DNA of 64,000 bases, from contig NZ_CP051204.2 in the NCBI RefSeq assembly GCF_012516375.2, forward strand, positions 4,650,001-4,714,000, read 5' to 3'. This DNA is from Chitinophaga oryzae. GTDB taxonomy: Bacteria > Bacteroidota > Bacteroidia > Chitinophagales > Chitinophagaceae. The translations under genes were made by a program, and so were the position numbers. Below, in pieces: positions 45,259 through 53,869 of the stretch (position 1 is the first letter of the stretch; every line of letters begins with the position of its first letter). The notes beneath the pieces were generated by a model. It made no database searches and was not told the origin of the DNA. It was given only the letters and a program-made list of their open reading frames with translations.

Positions 45259-46167
45259 ATGATTACCACGAACGATCTGCAGCTGGTCGCACACATTGTA
45301 ACGGAAGGTTCGCTTACACGGGCGGCAGACAAGATGTACCTGACGCAGTCGGCGCTGAGCCATCAGTTGAAGGACCTGGAGAAAAGAGCGGGCCTGCCCA
45401 TCTTTGAGCGGGTCAACAAAAAGCTGCTACTGACGCCGGCCGGCCGGAGGGTGATGGAGAGCGCCAACAAGATACTGCCGCAGCTGGCACGGCTGCAGGA
45501 AGATATACAGGCGTGCCGTAAAGGCAAATTGTATACCCTGCGTATCAGCACGGAATGTTATACCTGTTATCACTGGTTGCCGCAGGTGGTGAGTGAGCTG
45601 AAAGCGCTGCACCAGCAGGTGGAGATCAGCATTGTGGCTGCGGCCACCCAGAAGCCGTTGACCTGGCTGATGAACGGCGAACTGGACGTGGCCATCATCA
45701 GCGACAGCCGTCCGCCAGCCGGCGTGCATACGCATACCCTTTTTAACGACGAAGTGGTGGCTGTGCTGCCGCGTCGCCATCCTTTTGTCGGGCAAAAGAA
45801 ATCGCTGGCAGCGGAGGATTTTGCCACGGAGCACCTGCTCACTTACGATATGGCCGAGGAAGCCGGCGCGCAGAACATGATGCGGGAATTTTTCCGGGCA
45901 TCGCCTCCCAAAGACATCACCCGGCTGCAACTTACCGAAGCGATCGTTGAAATGATACATGCCGGTATGGGCGTTGGTGTATTTGCCACCTGGGCTATTG
46001 CGCCGTACCTTAAAAGCAGGGACCTCGTTACCCTGCCGCTGCAAACGCCGTTGCGGAAGCGGACCTGGAAAGCGGCGTGCCTCGACCGGCAAAATCCGCT
46101 GATACGGCATTTTGTGGAGCATATCCGGCAACATTTTAAACCCTCCCTTCAGAAACAGTCCAAATAA
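45259..46167 (+). CDS. LysR-type transcriptional regulator, MetR-like
   Basis: 302 residues. N-terminal winged HTH (about 3-62: DLQLVAHIVTEGSLTRAADKMYLTQSALSHQLKDLEKRAGLPIFERVNKKLLLTPAGRR) and a LysR effector domain (about 90-295). The effector domain begins RISTECYTCYHWLPQV, with the E-C-x-x-C pattern seen in MetR-like regulators. Divergent from the thioredoxin-fold gene, which is its likely target, and followed by an NTF2-like gene whose possible ATG overlaps this stop (TAATG). Confidence 0.94.
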   Translation: MITTNDLQLVAHIVTEGSLTRAADKMYLTQSALSHQLKDLEKRAGLPIFERVNKKLLLTPAGRRVMESANKILPQLARLQEDIQACRKGKLYTLRISTECYTCYHWLPQVVSELKALHQQVEISIVAAATQKPLTWLMNGELDVAIISDSRPPAGVHTHTLFNDEVVAVLPRRHPFVGQKKSLAAEDFATEHLLTYDMAEEAGAQNMMREFFRASPPKDITRLQLTEAIVEMIHAGMGVGVFATWAIAPYLKSRDLVTLPLQTPLRKRTWKAACLDRQNPLIRHFVEHIRQHFKPSLQKQSK

Positions 46168-46187
46168 TGTATTTTAGATATAAAAAG

Positions 46188-46664
46188 ATGCGCTATCTGT
46201 ATCTCCTCCTGCCGGGCCTTTTCGCGGCGAACGCCCTGCAAGCCCAGTCCGACACTGCCGGCGTGAAACAGACGATCGACAAAATGTTTACCGCCATGCA
46301 TAACAGCGACAGCGTTTCGCTCCGGGAGTGCTTTTCCTCCAATGCCGTGTTCCAGACCATCGACGAGCACAAAGGGGGCACCTCCGTCAAAAATGTTTCC
46401 GTCGAACGTTTTTCCTCTGTCATTGCCGGTACGCCTAAAGGGGACCTGGAAGAACGTATTACCTATGGCCCGGTCCAAATAGACGACCGCCTCGCCTCCG
46501 TCTGGACGCCCTACCGGTTCTACCATCAGGGAAAGTTCCACCATTGCGGCGTCAATTCCTTTCAGCTGGTGAAGCAGGGAAAAGAATGGAAAATCCAGTA
46601 CATCATTGATACCCGCCGTAAAGACAAGTGCGTGGAGGACGGCGCCGCTGCTCCGGCCCAATAA
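46188..46664 (+). CDS. Secreted NTF2-like/SnoaL-fold protein
   Basis: 158 residues from ATG 46188, giving the signal peptide MRYLYLLLPGLFAANALQAQ; an ATG at 46167 overlapping the LysR stop is an alternative that adds seven residues. The mature protein has the NTF2-like cone pattern: VKQTIDKMFTAMHNSDSVSLRECFSSNAVFQTI, VSVERFSSVIAGT, IDDRLASVWTPYRFYHQGKFHHCGVNSFQLVKQGKEWKIQYIIDTRR. Members bind small ligands or are enzymes; substrate unknown. Possibly cotranscribed with the LysR gene. Confidence 0.87.
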   Translation: MRYLYLLLPGLFAANALQAQSDTAGVKQTIDKMFTAMHNSDSVSLRECFSSNAVFQTIDEHKGGTSVKNVSVERFSSVIAGTPKGDLEERITYGPVQIDDRLASVWTPYRFYHQGKFHHCGVNSFQLVKQGKEWKIQYIIDTRRKDKCVEDGAAAPAQ

Positions 46665-46852
46665 ACCGATTGCGCCTTCGTGAGCCCCGGTAGACCTCCA
46701 CCGGCCTCCCATCCTTTCTGAACGTTCCGCAACGGCTTCCTGTACTTCCACTCATCAAGGCCGGCAGCCGGCAATAAAAATTTAGGTAAGTAGTTACCAT
46801 TATCTATAGGCACAGGTTAGCAATAATTCTATTTTTGCCCTAAAATCCCCAA

Positions 46853-49300
46853 ATGAAAAGGTCATGTTTATTTACCTTTGTCCTGTTAATTTACGTTACC
46901 ACTTACGCAAATATGGCATTCAGCCAGACTGGCAACGTGTTTTACAGCATTAAAGGAACATTCGCTACAACAGACAACACCCCGGCCAGGGACGTAGTGG
47001 TACAACTGTTACAGGCAGCCGATAAGAAGCTGGTCAAACTGGAATACACCGATGCGCAGGGTAACTTCTCCTTCGACCATCTGCCCGCAGGGCAATACCT
47101 GCTGGCAACACAGAGCATGGCATATACGCCGTGGCTGTCGGCGGCCCTTACGCTCAACAAACACCTGCAGCTGGGCACGCTCCGGCTGCAACCCACTACC
47201 ACCACCCTGAAGGAAGCCACTGTCACCGCCACCAAACCATTCGTTCAGCAACAATATGATAAAACCACGCTCAACGTGGCTGGGTCGATATCGGCCGCAG
47301 GCAGCACCGCGCTGGAGGTGCTCGAAAAAGCGCCGGGCATCACCATTGACCAGAACGATAACATCGCTATGCGCGGCAGACAAGGCGTACAGGTGATGAT
47401 GGACGGAAAACTGGTCCCCATGTCCGGACAGGAGCTGGCCAATTTGTTACGCAACCTCTCGGCCAGCCAGATAGAAAAGATCGACCTGATCACCAACCCG
47501 TCCGCACGGTATGACGCCGCCGGCAACGCCGGCATTATCGACATCCGGCTCCGCAAAGGCCATCAGAGCGGCACCAGCGGCAACGTATCACTCAGCTACG
47601 GACAGGGGATCTATCCTAAAATAAATCCCTCCGTTAATTTCAACAGCAAAGGCAAGAAGGTGAACTTCTTCGGTTCTTACAGTTATAACTACCGGGAGTT
47701 CATGAATGACCTCGACATTGAACGGCAGTTCTACAATGCAGCGGACAAGTATTCCGGAGGCATTAACTACGATAACTTTTTCAAGTTTGGTTTCAACAAC
47801 CATAACGCCCGGCTCGGCGCTGACTATAACGTCTCCCCGGATATAACCATCGGCATAGTGGCCAATGGTATCTTTAACAGGGGAGATATCCGCTCTACCA
47901 GTGTGGCAGAGTCTTTCAACATTCAACAGCAGCCAACCGGTTCCTTTATCACCAAAGGAGACAACCATCCGCAACGCAACAACGGAAGCATCAACCTGAA
48001 TTATAAACACAAACTGGACACCAGCGGGAAAGAGCTGTCGGTAGACCTGGACTATGCCCGTTTCGGCAACGACGAGCTGCAGAACTACCGGACGTCCTAT
48101 TTCGATCTGCAGCAGAAGCCCACCAAACCGGACTACCGGCTGTTTGGCAACCTCTCGGGCGACCTGAGCATCAAATCCGTAAAAGCCGATTACTCCCAGC
48201 CCCTGAAAAGTATCGGCGCGCAGCTGGATGCCGGCATTAAAAGCAGTTGGGTAAAAGCGGACAACGATGTACAGTTTTATGACCGGAGCAGCGGAACGGA
48301 CATCCTGGATACCGGCAAAAGCAACCGTTTTAAATATGATGAAAACATCAATGCCGCTTATCTCAACGCCTCAAAAAAATGGGCGCACCTGAGCGTACAG
48401 CTGGGCCTGCGGGTAGAAAACACCATTGCCAAAGGATTACAGGTCACCAATAAAGAAAGTTTTGACCGCAACTACACCCAGTTCTTTCCCAGCGGGTATG
48501 TGGGTTATATGTTTAACAAGAACCATGACCTGGGCGTGTCTCTGAGCCGCCGTATCAACCGGCCCTCCTACCGCGACCTGAACCCCTTCAAGGTATTTCT
48601 CGATCCGCTGACTTATTCTACCGGTAACCCCTATCTGAAACCGGAGATCACCAACGCTTTTGAGCTGACGCATACCTTTAAAGAGAAATACATCACCAAG
48701 ATTGGCTTCAGCACGACCACCGATAATATCCTGACGGTGTTATCGCCGGACAAGGACCCCAACAGTGTCATTCAGACAGGTCACAACCTTGCGCGGTATA
48801 ATTATTACAACCTCAGTTTCAGTGTACCCTTCTCCGTAGGAAAATGGCTGAACAGCAATAACGAAGCGCTGGCCTACTATGGAGAATACAAGGGAGACCT
48901 GGCCAATACCCGTCTGAATGCCAGCAGGGTTTCGTTTAACCTTAACAGTATCAACAGCATCACCCTCGATCCCAATACCAGCATGGAAGTAACGGCCACC
49001 TACAGCAGCCGTACCTACTATGGTTTCCTGGACGTAAAAGGCGTATGGTTTATGGGCATCGGCGCTCAGCGGCAGTTATGGAAAAAGAAAGCTTCCCTGA
49101 AGCTGAACCTCTCCGATGTGTTCTTTACCAACTATACCAACGCCGTCACCCGGTTGACCGGCTACGGCGAAACCTTTTTCCAGCGCAGGGATAGCCGGGT
49201 GCTGACGGTTACCTTCAATTACAAATTCGGCGGCAATGGTTCCGGCAGTGGCAACAGGAAGGCTGGCGGCGCCGAAGAAGAAAAACGCCGGGCCGGATAA
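46853..49300 (+). CDS. TonB-receptor-like outer-membrane beta-barrel protein
   Basis: 815 residues. Signal peptide to about residue 24 (...ANMAFSQ); carboxypeptidase-like beta domain (30-110: KGTFATTDNTPARDVVVQLL, DAQGNFSFDHLPAGQYLL); plug (about 120-225: LEVLEKAPGITIDQNDNIAMRGRQGVQVMMDGKLV, IEKIDLITNPSARYDAAGNAGIIDI); then an OMP_b-brl_3-type barrel. The C terminus carries an extra hydrophilic tail (GSGNRKAGGAEEEKRRAG) after the last strand, which is unusual for a barrel that normally ends in an aromatic residue. Followed 20 bases later by a MarR regulator. Confidence 0.92.
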   Translation: MKRSCLFTFVLLIYVTTYANMAFSQTGNVFYSIKGTFATTDNTPARDVVVQLLQAADKKLVKLEYTDAQGNFSFDHLPAGQYLLATQSMAYTPWLSAALTLNKHLQLGTLRLQPTTTTLKEATVTATKPFVQQQYDKTTLNVAGSISAAGSTALEVLEKAPGITIDQNDNIAMRGRQGVQVMMDGKLVPMSGQELANLLRNLSASQIEKIDLITNPSARYDAAGNAGIIDIRLRKGHQSGTSGNVSLSYGQGIYPKINPSVNFNSKGKKVNFFGSYSYNYREFMNDLDIERQFYNAADKYSGGINYDNFFKFGFNNHNARLGADYNVSPDITIGIVANGIFNRGDIRSTSVAESFNIQQQPTGSFITKGDNHPQRNNGSINLNYKHKLDTSGKELSVDLDYARFGNDELQNYRTSYFDLQQKPTKPDYRLFGNLSGDLSIKSVKADYSQPLKSIGAQLDAGIKSSWVKADNDVQFYDRSSGTDILDTGKSNRFKYDENINAAYLNASKKWAHLSVQLGLRVENTIAKGLQVTNKESFDRNYTQFFPSGYVGYMFNKNHDLGVSLSRRINRPSYRDLNPFKVFLDPLTYSTGNPYLKPEITNAFELTHTFKEKYITKIGFSTTTDNILTVLSPDKDPNSVIQTGHNLARYNYYNLSFSVPFSVGKWLNSNNEALAYYGEYKGDLANTRLNASRVSFNLNSINSITLDPNTSMEVTATYSSRTYYGFLDVKGVWFMGIGAQRQLWKKKASLKLNLSDVFFTNYTNAVTRLTGYGETFFQRRDSRVLTVTFNYKFGGNGSGSGNRKAGGAEEEKRRAG

Positions 49301-49319
49301 TTTTTGGTAAATTGGCTGC

Positions 49320-49811
49320 ATGAACCTGGTGAACGAACTGGAGGAACTGGCACTGGCTACGCGGCTCAAAAGGCTCAGTGAGCGCCTGTCTCAGGACATA
49401 AGCAAAATATATAAAGAATCCGGGCTGGAGTTTGAAGCGCGGTGGTTCCTGGTATTGGAGCTGCTGGTGCGGCAAAAGCAGTTGAGCGTAACCGAAATAT
49501 CCGAATCATTGCAGCTCACCCACCCTGCCGTGGTGCAGTTTACCGACCAGCTGCTGGCCCAGGGGTTGATTAAAACAACGCCTGACAACCGGGACAAACG
49601 TCGCCGGTTGATTTCCCTGTCGGCCGCCGGCAAACAGATGCACCGTAAAATCAGTCCCATGCTGGAAGTCATCCGGGAAGAAAACCGTAAATGGCTGGAG
49701 CAGGCCAGCGCCAACCTGTTGACTGTACTCGGGGAACTGGAAAAATCGCTGGATGAAAAGAGTATGTACAAGCGGGTAAAAATCAGCCTGCTGGAGCAAT
49801 CTGACCAATAG
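49320..49811 (+). CDS. MarR-family transcriptional regulator
   Basis: 163 residues. Winged-helix MarR domain (about 35-130): ARWFLVLELLVRQKQLSVTEISESLQLTHPAVVQFTDQLLAQGLIKTTPDNRDKRRRLISLSAAGKQ; the D-x-R-x-x-x-x-x-L-T-like wing is DNRDKRRRLISLS. It lies 20 bases after the outer-membrane barrel gene and is probably cotranscribed with it, so it may repress that gene or report on envelope state. Convergent with vgrG. Confidence 0.93.
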   Translation: MNLVNELEELALATRLKRLSERLSQDISKIYKESGLEFEARWFLVLELLVRQKQLSVTEISESLQLTHPAVVQFTDQLLAQGLIKTTPDNRDKRRRLISLSAAGKQMHRKISPMLEVIREENRKWLEQASANLLTVLGELEKSLDEKSMYKRVKISLLEQSDQ

Positions 49812-49822
49812 TAGCGATGATA

Positions 49823-49861
49823 AAAAAGACGATGCCCGATCACTAACGGTGACCGGGCATC
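49823..49861 (-). terminator. Terminator of vgrG
   Basis: GATGCCCGATCAC (49831-49843) pairs with GTGACCGGGCATC (49849-49861) with one mismatch; on the minus strand the stem is followed by TCTTTTTT. It begins 20 bases past the vgrG stop codon. Confidence 0.85.
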
Positions 49862-49880
49862 TGTATGAAAGAGGAATGTG

Positions 49881-51692
49881 TCAGCCTTTGGAAATCTTCA
49901 CCATTTTATTGCCTTGTAATACGGTGGTACCGCTGCCGATAATTTTGATGTCCCCGAGGGTGGTATACAGGCTCATGGTGCCGGAGCGTAGCTTCATGGC
50001 ATCCTGGGCTTTCTGCATGATATCTTCCGATGCTTCTTCCGTGATGTTGATTGCTTCCAACGTATAGGCGTTGCCAGCTTTGACCTTAACGTCTGTGCCG
50101 GCGGTGGTTTCCACGTTTTCTCCCGCGTCCACGGTTACACTTTCAGACGCTTTCAGGTTGATATTTTTCGCCGTCAGGTCGATGGTTTCCATGGCCGTGA
50201 TATGGATATTTTTACCGGCCGTGTCCAGCTGGATGGTATTACCGCTTTTATCCGTGATAGTGATGCTTTCGGCGCCTTCCGTGTCATCGAGGCGGATGGT
50301 ATGGCCGCTGCGGGTGCGGATGGCTTTGATATTATTCTGCGGGTCGCCGTAATCCGTTTTGGCGTCGCCGTTATAGGCCGTTCCCATTACGTAGGGGGCT
50401 TCCGGGTTACCATTTTCGAAACCTACCCATACCTCTTCTCCCAGTTCGGGCACGAAGTAAAACCCTTTGCCACTGCCGCCGTGGGGGGCTATTATGCGTA
50501 TCCATGGCGTAGATCCCTGTTGCTGCCAGCGGAAGCGGGCGCGTATGCGGCCCAGTCCTTTCGGGTCGTTGTTGTCCGTTACGATAGCGCTTTGCGGCTC
50601 GCAGCCGGTCTGTGGCTCGAAGTCCACGCGGGGCATGGCCGTATCTGCCGGGATGGCTTCGAAGGTATTTTTATAAAGTCCGTTTTCTGTGCAGAGGTGT
50701 TCGAGGCGGGTGATCGTAAACCTTCCATGATTGGCCTGTCCGAACACGCTTTCATTGATGGAGATGATATCTCCGACGCGCAGGGCCGTATGCTGGCTGG
50801 TACCTTTCAGGAGCACCATCTGCGCCTGCCGGCCTTTTTTCTGCAGCAGGGTGAAGTCGTCCACCGTTTCCTTGGCAGCGCTGCTGAAGCCGTGGTTCAG
50901 TTTATGCAGGGAGGGTTTGCGGTAAAGTTTATCGCTGACATCCTGCATATGGGCGGTGTAGTTGTTCATTTGTCCCGCTGCCTGAGCGGAAGTTTCATTC
51001 TCCACTACCTGGTTCCGGCGATATTCGTATCCTGTGAAACGGGTATTATTAGGATGTACCTCGAGGCCCAGGTCGAAGTCGATCAGGTCTACCTGGTGCG
51101 TCAGGGATATTTCCTTCGGGGAATAGTTGCCGAAGACGATCTTCTGGCCGTCGTAGAAGTACCATTCGCCGTAGCGGGCCGCGAGGCGGCTGATAAAGTG
51201 GTGGGTACTTTCCTTGTACTGCACGATATATTTCAGCGGGTCGGTATTGGCCGGCTGAACGGCCGGTGCGCTGCCGTAAGGGCTTACTCCTTTCATGGCC
51301 TGCGATACGATTTCCCGGAGGGACTGCATTTCGAAGGTAGCGATATGGGGATCGTCTTCCAGCAGGATGGTAGGGCTGAAGCCTTTTATCACGCAGAAGC
51401 CGTGGGTGCCGTCGCTCTCTTTGCCGGCGTTAATGCCGGTGACCACTCCGTTGAACTGCAGGGGTTTCTGGGCTGCCGCCGCCTCTACGCCGGTGATGGT
51501 GATACTGATCTCCTTCCCCAGGAATTCCCTTCCGGCGGTAAACAGGCCTTTGCCCAGCTGTGACAGCCAGTCGTAACTGATCAGTATTTCAAAAGTATGG
51601 TGACCGTCGATGGTCTGGGACAGCTTCAGGGAATGGAAAGAAGAGAAGCGACTGTCGCCAATGGTGAAAGTGGTTCGGGTATATAAAGACAT
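49881..51692 (-). CDS. vgrG: VgrG-type spike protein (type VI-like secretion)
   Basis: 603 residues. The gp27-like hub is at about 1-330 (TFEILISYDWL; STHHFISRLAARYGEWYFYDGQKIVFG; TRFTGYEYRRNQ), followed by a gp5-like OB domain (about 365-440: GLGRIRARFRWQQQGSTPWIRIIAPHGGSGKGFYFVPELGEEVWVGFENGNPEAPYVMGT) and a beta-helical needle of repeated short strands (HTIRLDDTEGAESITITDKSG, NINLKASESVTVDAGENVETTAGTDVKVKAG). Such proteins tip the Bacteroidota T6SSiii. No Hcp, TssBC, PAAR or effector gene is in the window, so it is an orphan. Confidence 0.93.
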   Translation of the reverse strand: MSLYTRTTFTIGDSRFSSFHSLKLSQTIDGHHTFEILISYDWLSQLGKGLFTAGREFLGKEISITITGVEAAAAQKPLQFNGVVTGINAGKESDGTHGFCVIKGFSPTILLEDDPHIATFEMQSLREIVSQAMKGVSPYGSAPAVQPANTDPLKYIVQYKESTHHFISRLAARYGEWYFYDGQKIVFGNYSPKEISLTHQVDLIDFDLGLEVHPNNTRFTGYEYRRNQVVENETSAQAAGQMNNYTAHMQDVSDKLYRKPSLHKLNHGFSSAAKETVDDFTLLQKKGRQAQMVLLKGTSQHTALRVGDIISINESVFGQANHGRFTITRLEHLCTENGLYKNTFEAIPADTAMPRVDFEPQTGCEPQSAIVTDNNDPKGLGRIRARFRWQQQGSTPWIRIIAPHGGSGKGFYFVPELGEEVWVGFENGNPEAPYVMGTAYNGDAKTDYGDPQNNIKAIRTRSGHTIRLDDTEGAESITITDKSGNTIQLDTAGKNIHITAMETIDLTAKNINLKASESVTVDAGENVETTAGTDVKVKAGNAYTLEAINITEEASEDIMQKAQDAMKLRSGTMSLYTTLGDIKIIGSGTTVLQGNKMVKISKG

Positions 51693-51969
51693 GTGCCGCG
51701 GTTTTTTAAAAGTTGATATGATTCAAAGCAGCTTATTTGTGTGCCAGCTGTCAACAAACAATCTGCAGGGTTAAGGCAAATATTTTGTCATAAAGGAATG
51801 GTTTAACAAAAACAGGTATTGCTTTGGAATCCTAAGATAAGGTTTTTCGGGAAACGACCATCACATTATACAAATATTGAATTCGTTTTGTTAATCCTTC
51901 TCTTTTTAGATCTGTTAAACAGAAAGATGCCCGCTAAAAAGGAAATTGCTGGTATCAATTTGATATTAA

Positions 51970-52413
51970 ATGAATCATGATCCTGTATTCGAGTTTAGTG
52001 AGCATTTTGATGGGGAGTTCCTGCGAAGGATGTCAGGAGACAACATCAAAAACATTTTAGCCATCTTTGAGAAAGATTATAGTGTGGTATCTGACCTCAT
52101 TAAAACCACCCAAACCTGTATGGAATTAGCCGACTGGATGGAAGCTGTGAGGAATATTCACCGGCTAAAGTCGGCCTTTTTTAACCTCAGAAACAAAGCG
52201 CTTTCCGAGGAATTACGTAAGCTGGAACACCGGATATTCCGGGCGGTCTTCCTTTCGTTACCGGATGATGAATCTGCCTTTTCCCCGGAGGCTAGCGATA
52301 TTATCGCTTCCTTTCATCGCATGCAACTGGAAATATTAGCGCACCTGCCGATTATTCATGCTGAGATAGACCGAATGCACGTCTATCTTAGTCACCCGCA
52401 GCGTGGTCGCTAA
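51970..52413 (+). CDS. Hpt-like histidine phosphotransfer domain protein
   Basis: 147 residues, all helical. The four-helix Hpt pattern is visible around H64: AVRNIHRLKSAFFNLRNKALSEELRKLEHRIF, matching the Hpt consensus H-x-L-K-G...G-x-x-x-L...L-E, with the lysine at 67. The glycine normally following the lysine is serine. Residues before (LSGDN-like MSGDNIKNILAIFEKDYSVVSDLI) match helix 1-2 of Hpt proteins. It starts an AT-rich three-gene cassette, 14 bases before the next ATG. Its partner kinase is unknown. Confidence 0.75.
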   Translation: MNHDPVFEFSEHFDGEFLRRMSGDNIKNILAIFEKDYSVVSDLIKTTQTCMELADWMEAVRNIHRLKSAFFNLRNKALSEELRKLEHRIFRAVFLSLPDDESAFSPEASDIIASFHRMQLEILAHLPIIHAEIDRMHVYLSHPQRGR

Positions 52414-52427
52414 ACTATAATAATACT

Positions 52428-52973
52428 ATGGAATTAATCAAAATATGTACTGCCACCATTGAAGGCATCACCTCCATTTTCCGGACCGTATATAACGCAA
52501 TCAGCAAACGGAGGTCGTTCACACGCAGGATTAAAAGTGAACAGCAACAACAGGTCAGCAATTTTATCTTCAACCTGCACACCTCCAACATTACACAACT
52601 TGAAGAGGTCCTGCGAAAATATATCACGATTGTGCAGCGGACTAAAGACCAGCTACGGGTACACATCTATACATCACACAATATGAGCAGAAGTAAACAG
52701 CTGGCCGCACTCCACCAGCTGCGCGAAAAGTTGCTGGACCACTATGCGGACTACCGCACCCTGTTTGATAGTACTCCCTACGGTGGCCATGCCCATATCG
52801 TTAAACACGGATTGCTCAACGTTATTCTCAAACTCGAATCACTACAACCTTATAACCCGGAAGACCTGTTGGAAGCCATTAACCTTATCTCAGCCGACCA
52901 GGAACATCTTACCCGGGGTATATACCGGACCGTTTCTCAGCTGCAACAAAATCTTCAACAAGCTCATTCCTGA
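52428..52973 (+). CDS. Helical protein of unknown function in the Hpt cassette
   Basis: 181 residues, no signal peptide. Begins MELIKICTATIEGITSIFRTVYNAISKRRSF and continues with long charged helices (KSEQQQQVSNFIFNLHTSNITQLEEVLRKYITIVQRTKDQL; LDHYADYRTLFDSTPYGG; LQPYNPEDLLEAINLISADQEHLTRGIYRTVSQLQQNLQQ). I recognise no domain. It lies between the Hpt-like gene and the degenerate receiver-like gene with almost no spacing on either side (14 bp and 1 bp), which argues strongly for a common operon and function. Confidence 0.7.
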   Translation: MELIKICTATIEGITSIFRTVYNAISKRRSFTRRIKSEQQQQVSNFIFNLHTSNITQLEEVLRKYITIVQRTKDQLRVHIYTSHNMSRSKQLAALHQLREKLLDHYADYRTLFDSTPYGGHAHIVKHGLLNVILKLESLQPYNPEDLLEAINLISADQEHLTRGIYRTVSQLQQNLQQAHS

Positions 52974-52974
52974 T

Positions 52975-53814
52975 ATGCGTTTACTTTGTTTTCATCCCGA
53001 CAAGACGTCGATACCTTACAGTAGCTATGTTAAAAGTCTTAAAACCTATCCATTTACAACCGTCGTAGTGGATAACTACCATCTGCTAAAGCAAACAATA
53101 GCAATGGGACAATACGAAATCGTATTATTACCATGGAATAGCCGCTCATGGCTAGAAACAATGAAAATACGCCGTATTTCTTCTCTGCTTCGGCAATCTT
53201 CACCAATATGTTTTATTCTTCTTTACCGAAGTTCTTTATGTCTTATTTCAGACTTACTCAGGATGATTATGCCTATATCCAATAATTTTACTTTTAGCAA
53301 ATCTATTCAACCAACCGCATTTTCAGTGTTAGTTCAGAAACTGTTCCTTCGTTGGCAACAACAGTTTGAGCTTATAGAGGCTGCCATCCAACATCGAAAG
53401 ACCAGGCCAATCAAGGGGGTTGTGGCAGTAGGTTACGCTGCAGGGGAACTGATCAAGCTATCACTTTCAAAACTCAGTATTCACGTAACTCTTACCGAAG
53501 TATCAGTAAACTTCGAAAAACAATTCCTGCATGAACTTCCCGACTTTGTACTGTTACATTGCCACAACAGGAAGGGAGATAGTGATATTGTGATGGCAGC
53601 AACCCACACTATACGCAGATTACACCCCCGATGTCTTATTTATGTTACCTGTTCTTCCGCTGCATGGCCTCATTTTATTGACCGCTACCGGCTTCTTGAA
53701 TTTTCCTTTGATGAACTACTGTTGACACCATTTACCACGGAGGAACTACAAGGAATGCTTTTTCGAGATTTATTTACCCGCCGCCGCTACCACCTCCCTC
53801 CCACCCACTCATAA
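52975..53814 (+). CDS. Double degenerate receiver-like protein
   Basis: 279 residues from ATG 52975, one base after the preceding stop. Two Rossmann-like alpha/beta halves can be seen: about 1-110 (MRLLCFHPDKTS, EIVLLPWNSRSW) and about 145-265 (KGVVAVGYAAGELIKLSLSKLSIHVTLTEVSVN, DFVLLHCHNRKGDSDIVMAATHTIRRLHPRCLIYVTCSS, FDELLLTPFTTEELQGML). The second half follows the order of a response-regulator receiver, but the acceptor aspartate is replaced by histidine and the K-P-F motif reads T-P-F; the first half likewise lacks the aspartate. So it appears unable to accept phosphate. No output domain is present. Confidence 0.65.
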   Translation: MRLLCFHPDKTSIPYSSYVKSLKTYPFTTVVVDNYHLLKQTIAMGQYEIVLLPWNSRSWLETMKIRRISSLLRQSSPICFILLYRSSLCLISDLLRMIMPISNNFTFSKSIQPTAFSVLVQKLFLRWQQQFELIEAAIQHRKTRPIKGVVAVGYAAGELIKLSLSKLSIHVTLTEVSVNFEKQFLHELPDFVLLHCHNRKGDSDIVMAATHTIRRLHPRCLIYVTCSSAAWPHFIDRYRLLEFSFDELLLTPFTTEELQGMLFRDLFTRRRYHLPPTHS

Positions 53815-53841
53815 AAAAGCCCCCATGCAAAGCATGAGGGC
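53813..53841 (-). terminator. Terminator of the efflux adaptor gene
   Basis: GCCCCCATGC (53819-53828) pairs with GCATGAGGGC (53832-53841) with one mismatch; on the minus strand it is followed by a run of six T. It lies past the stop of the membrane fusion protein gene and could also serve the convergent receiver-like gene. Confidence 0.8.
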
Positions 53842-53869
53842 CACAATGTTCCAGTGAAATGCCGTGCTG

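Noticed and set aside
50202..51563. 453-codon plus-strand frame inside the vgrG gene
   Set aside because: Opposite-strand shadow of the strongly conserved VgrG protein; no start signal or domain.
49881..51692. Prophage tail spike instead of VgrG
   Set aside because: No phage structural, integrase or lysis genes are nearby, and the hub-OB-needle order and length match Bacteroidota VgrG.
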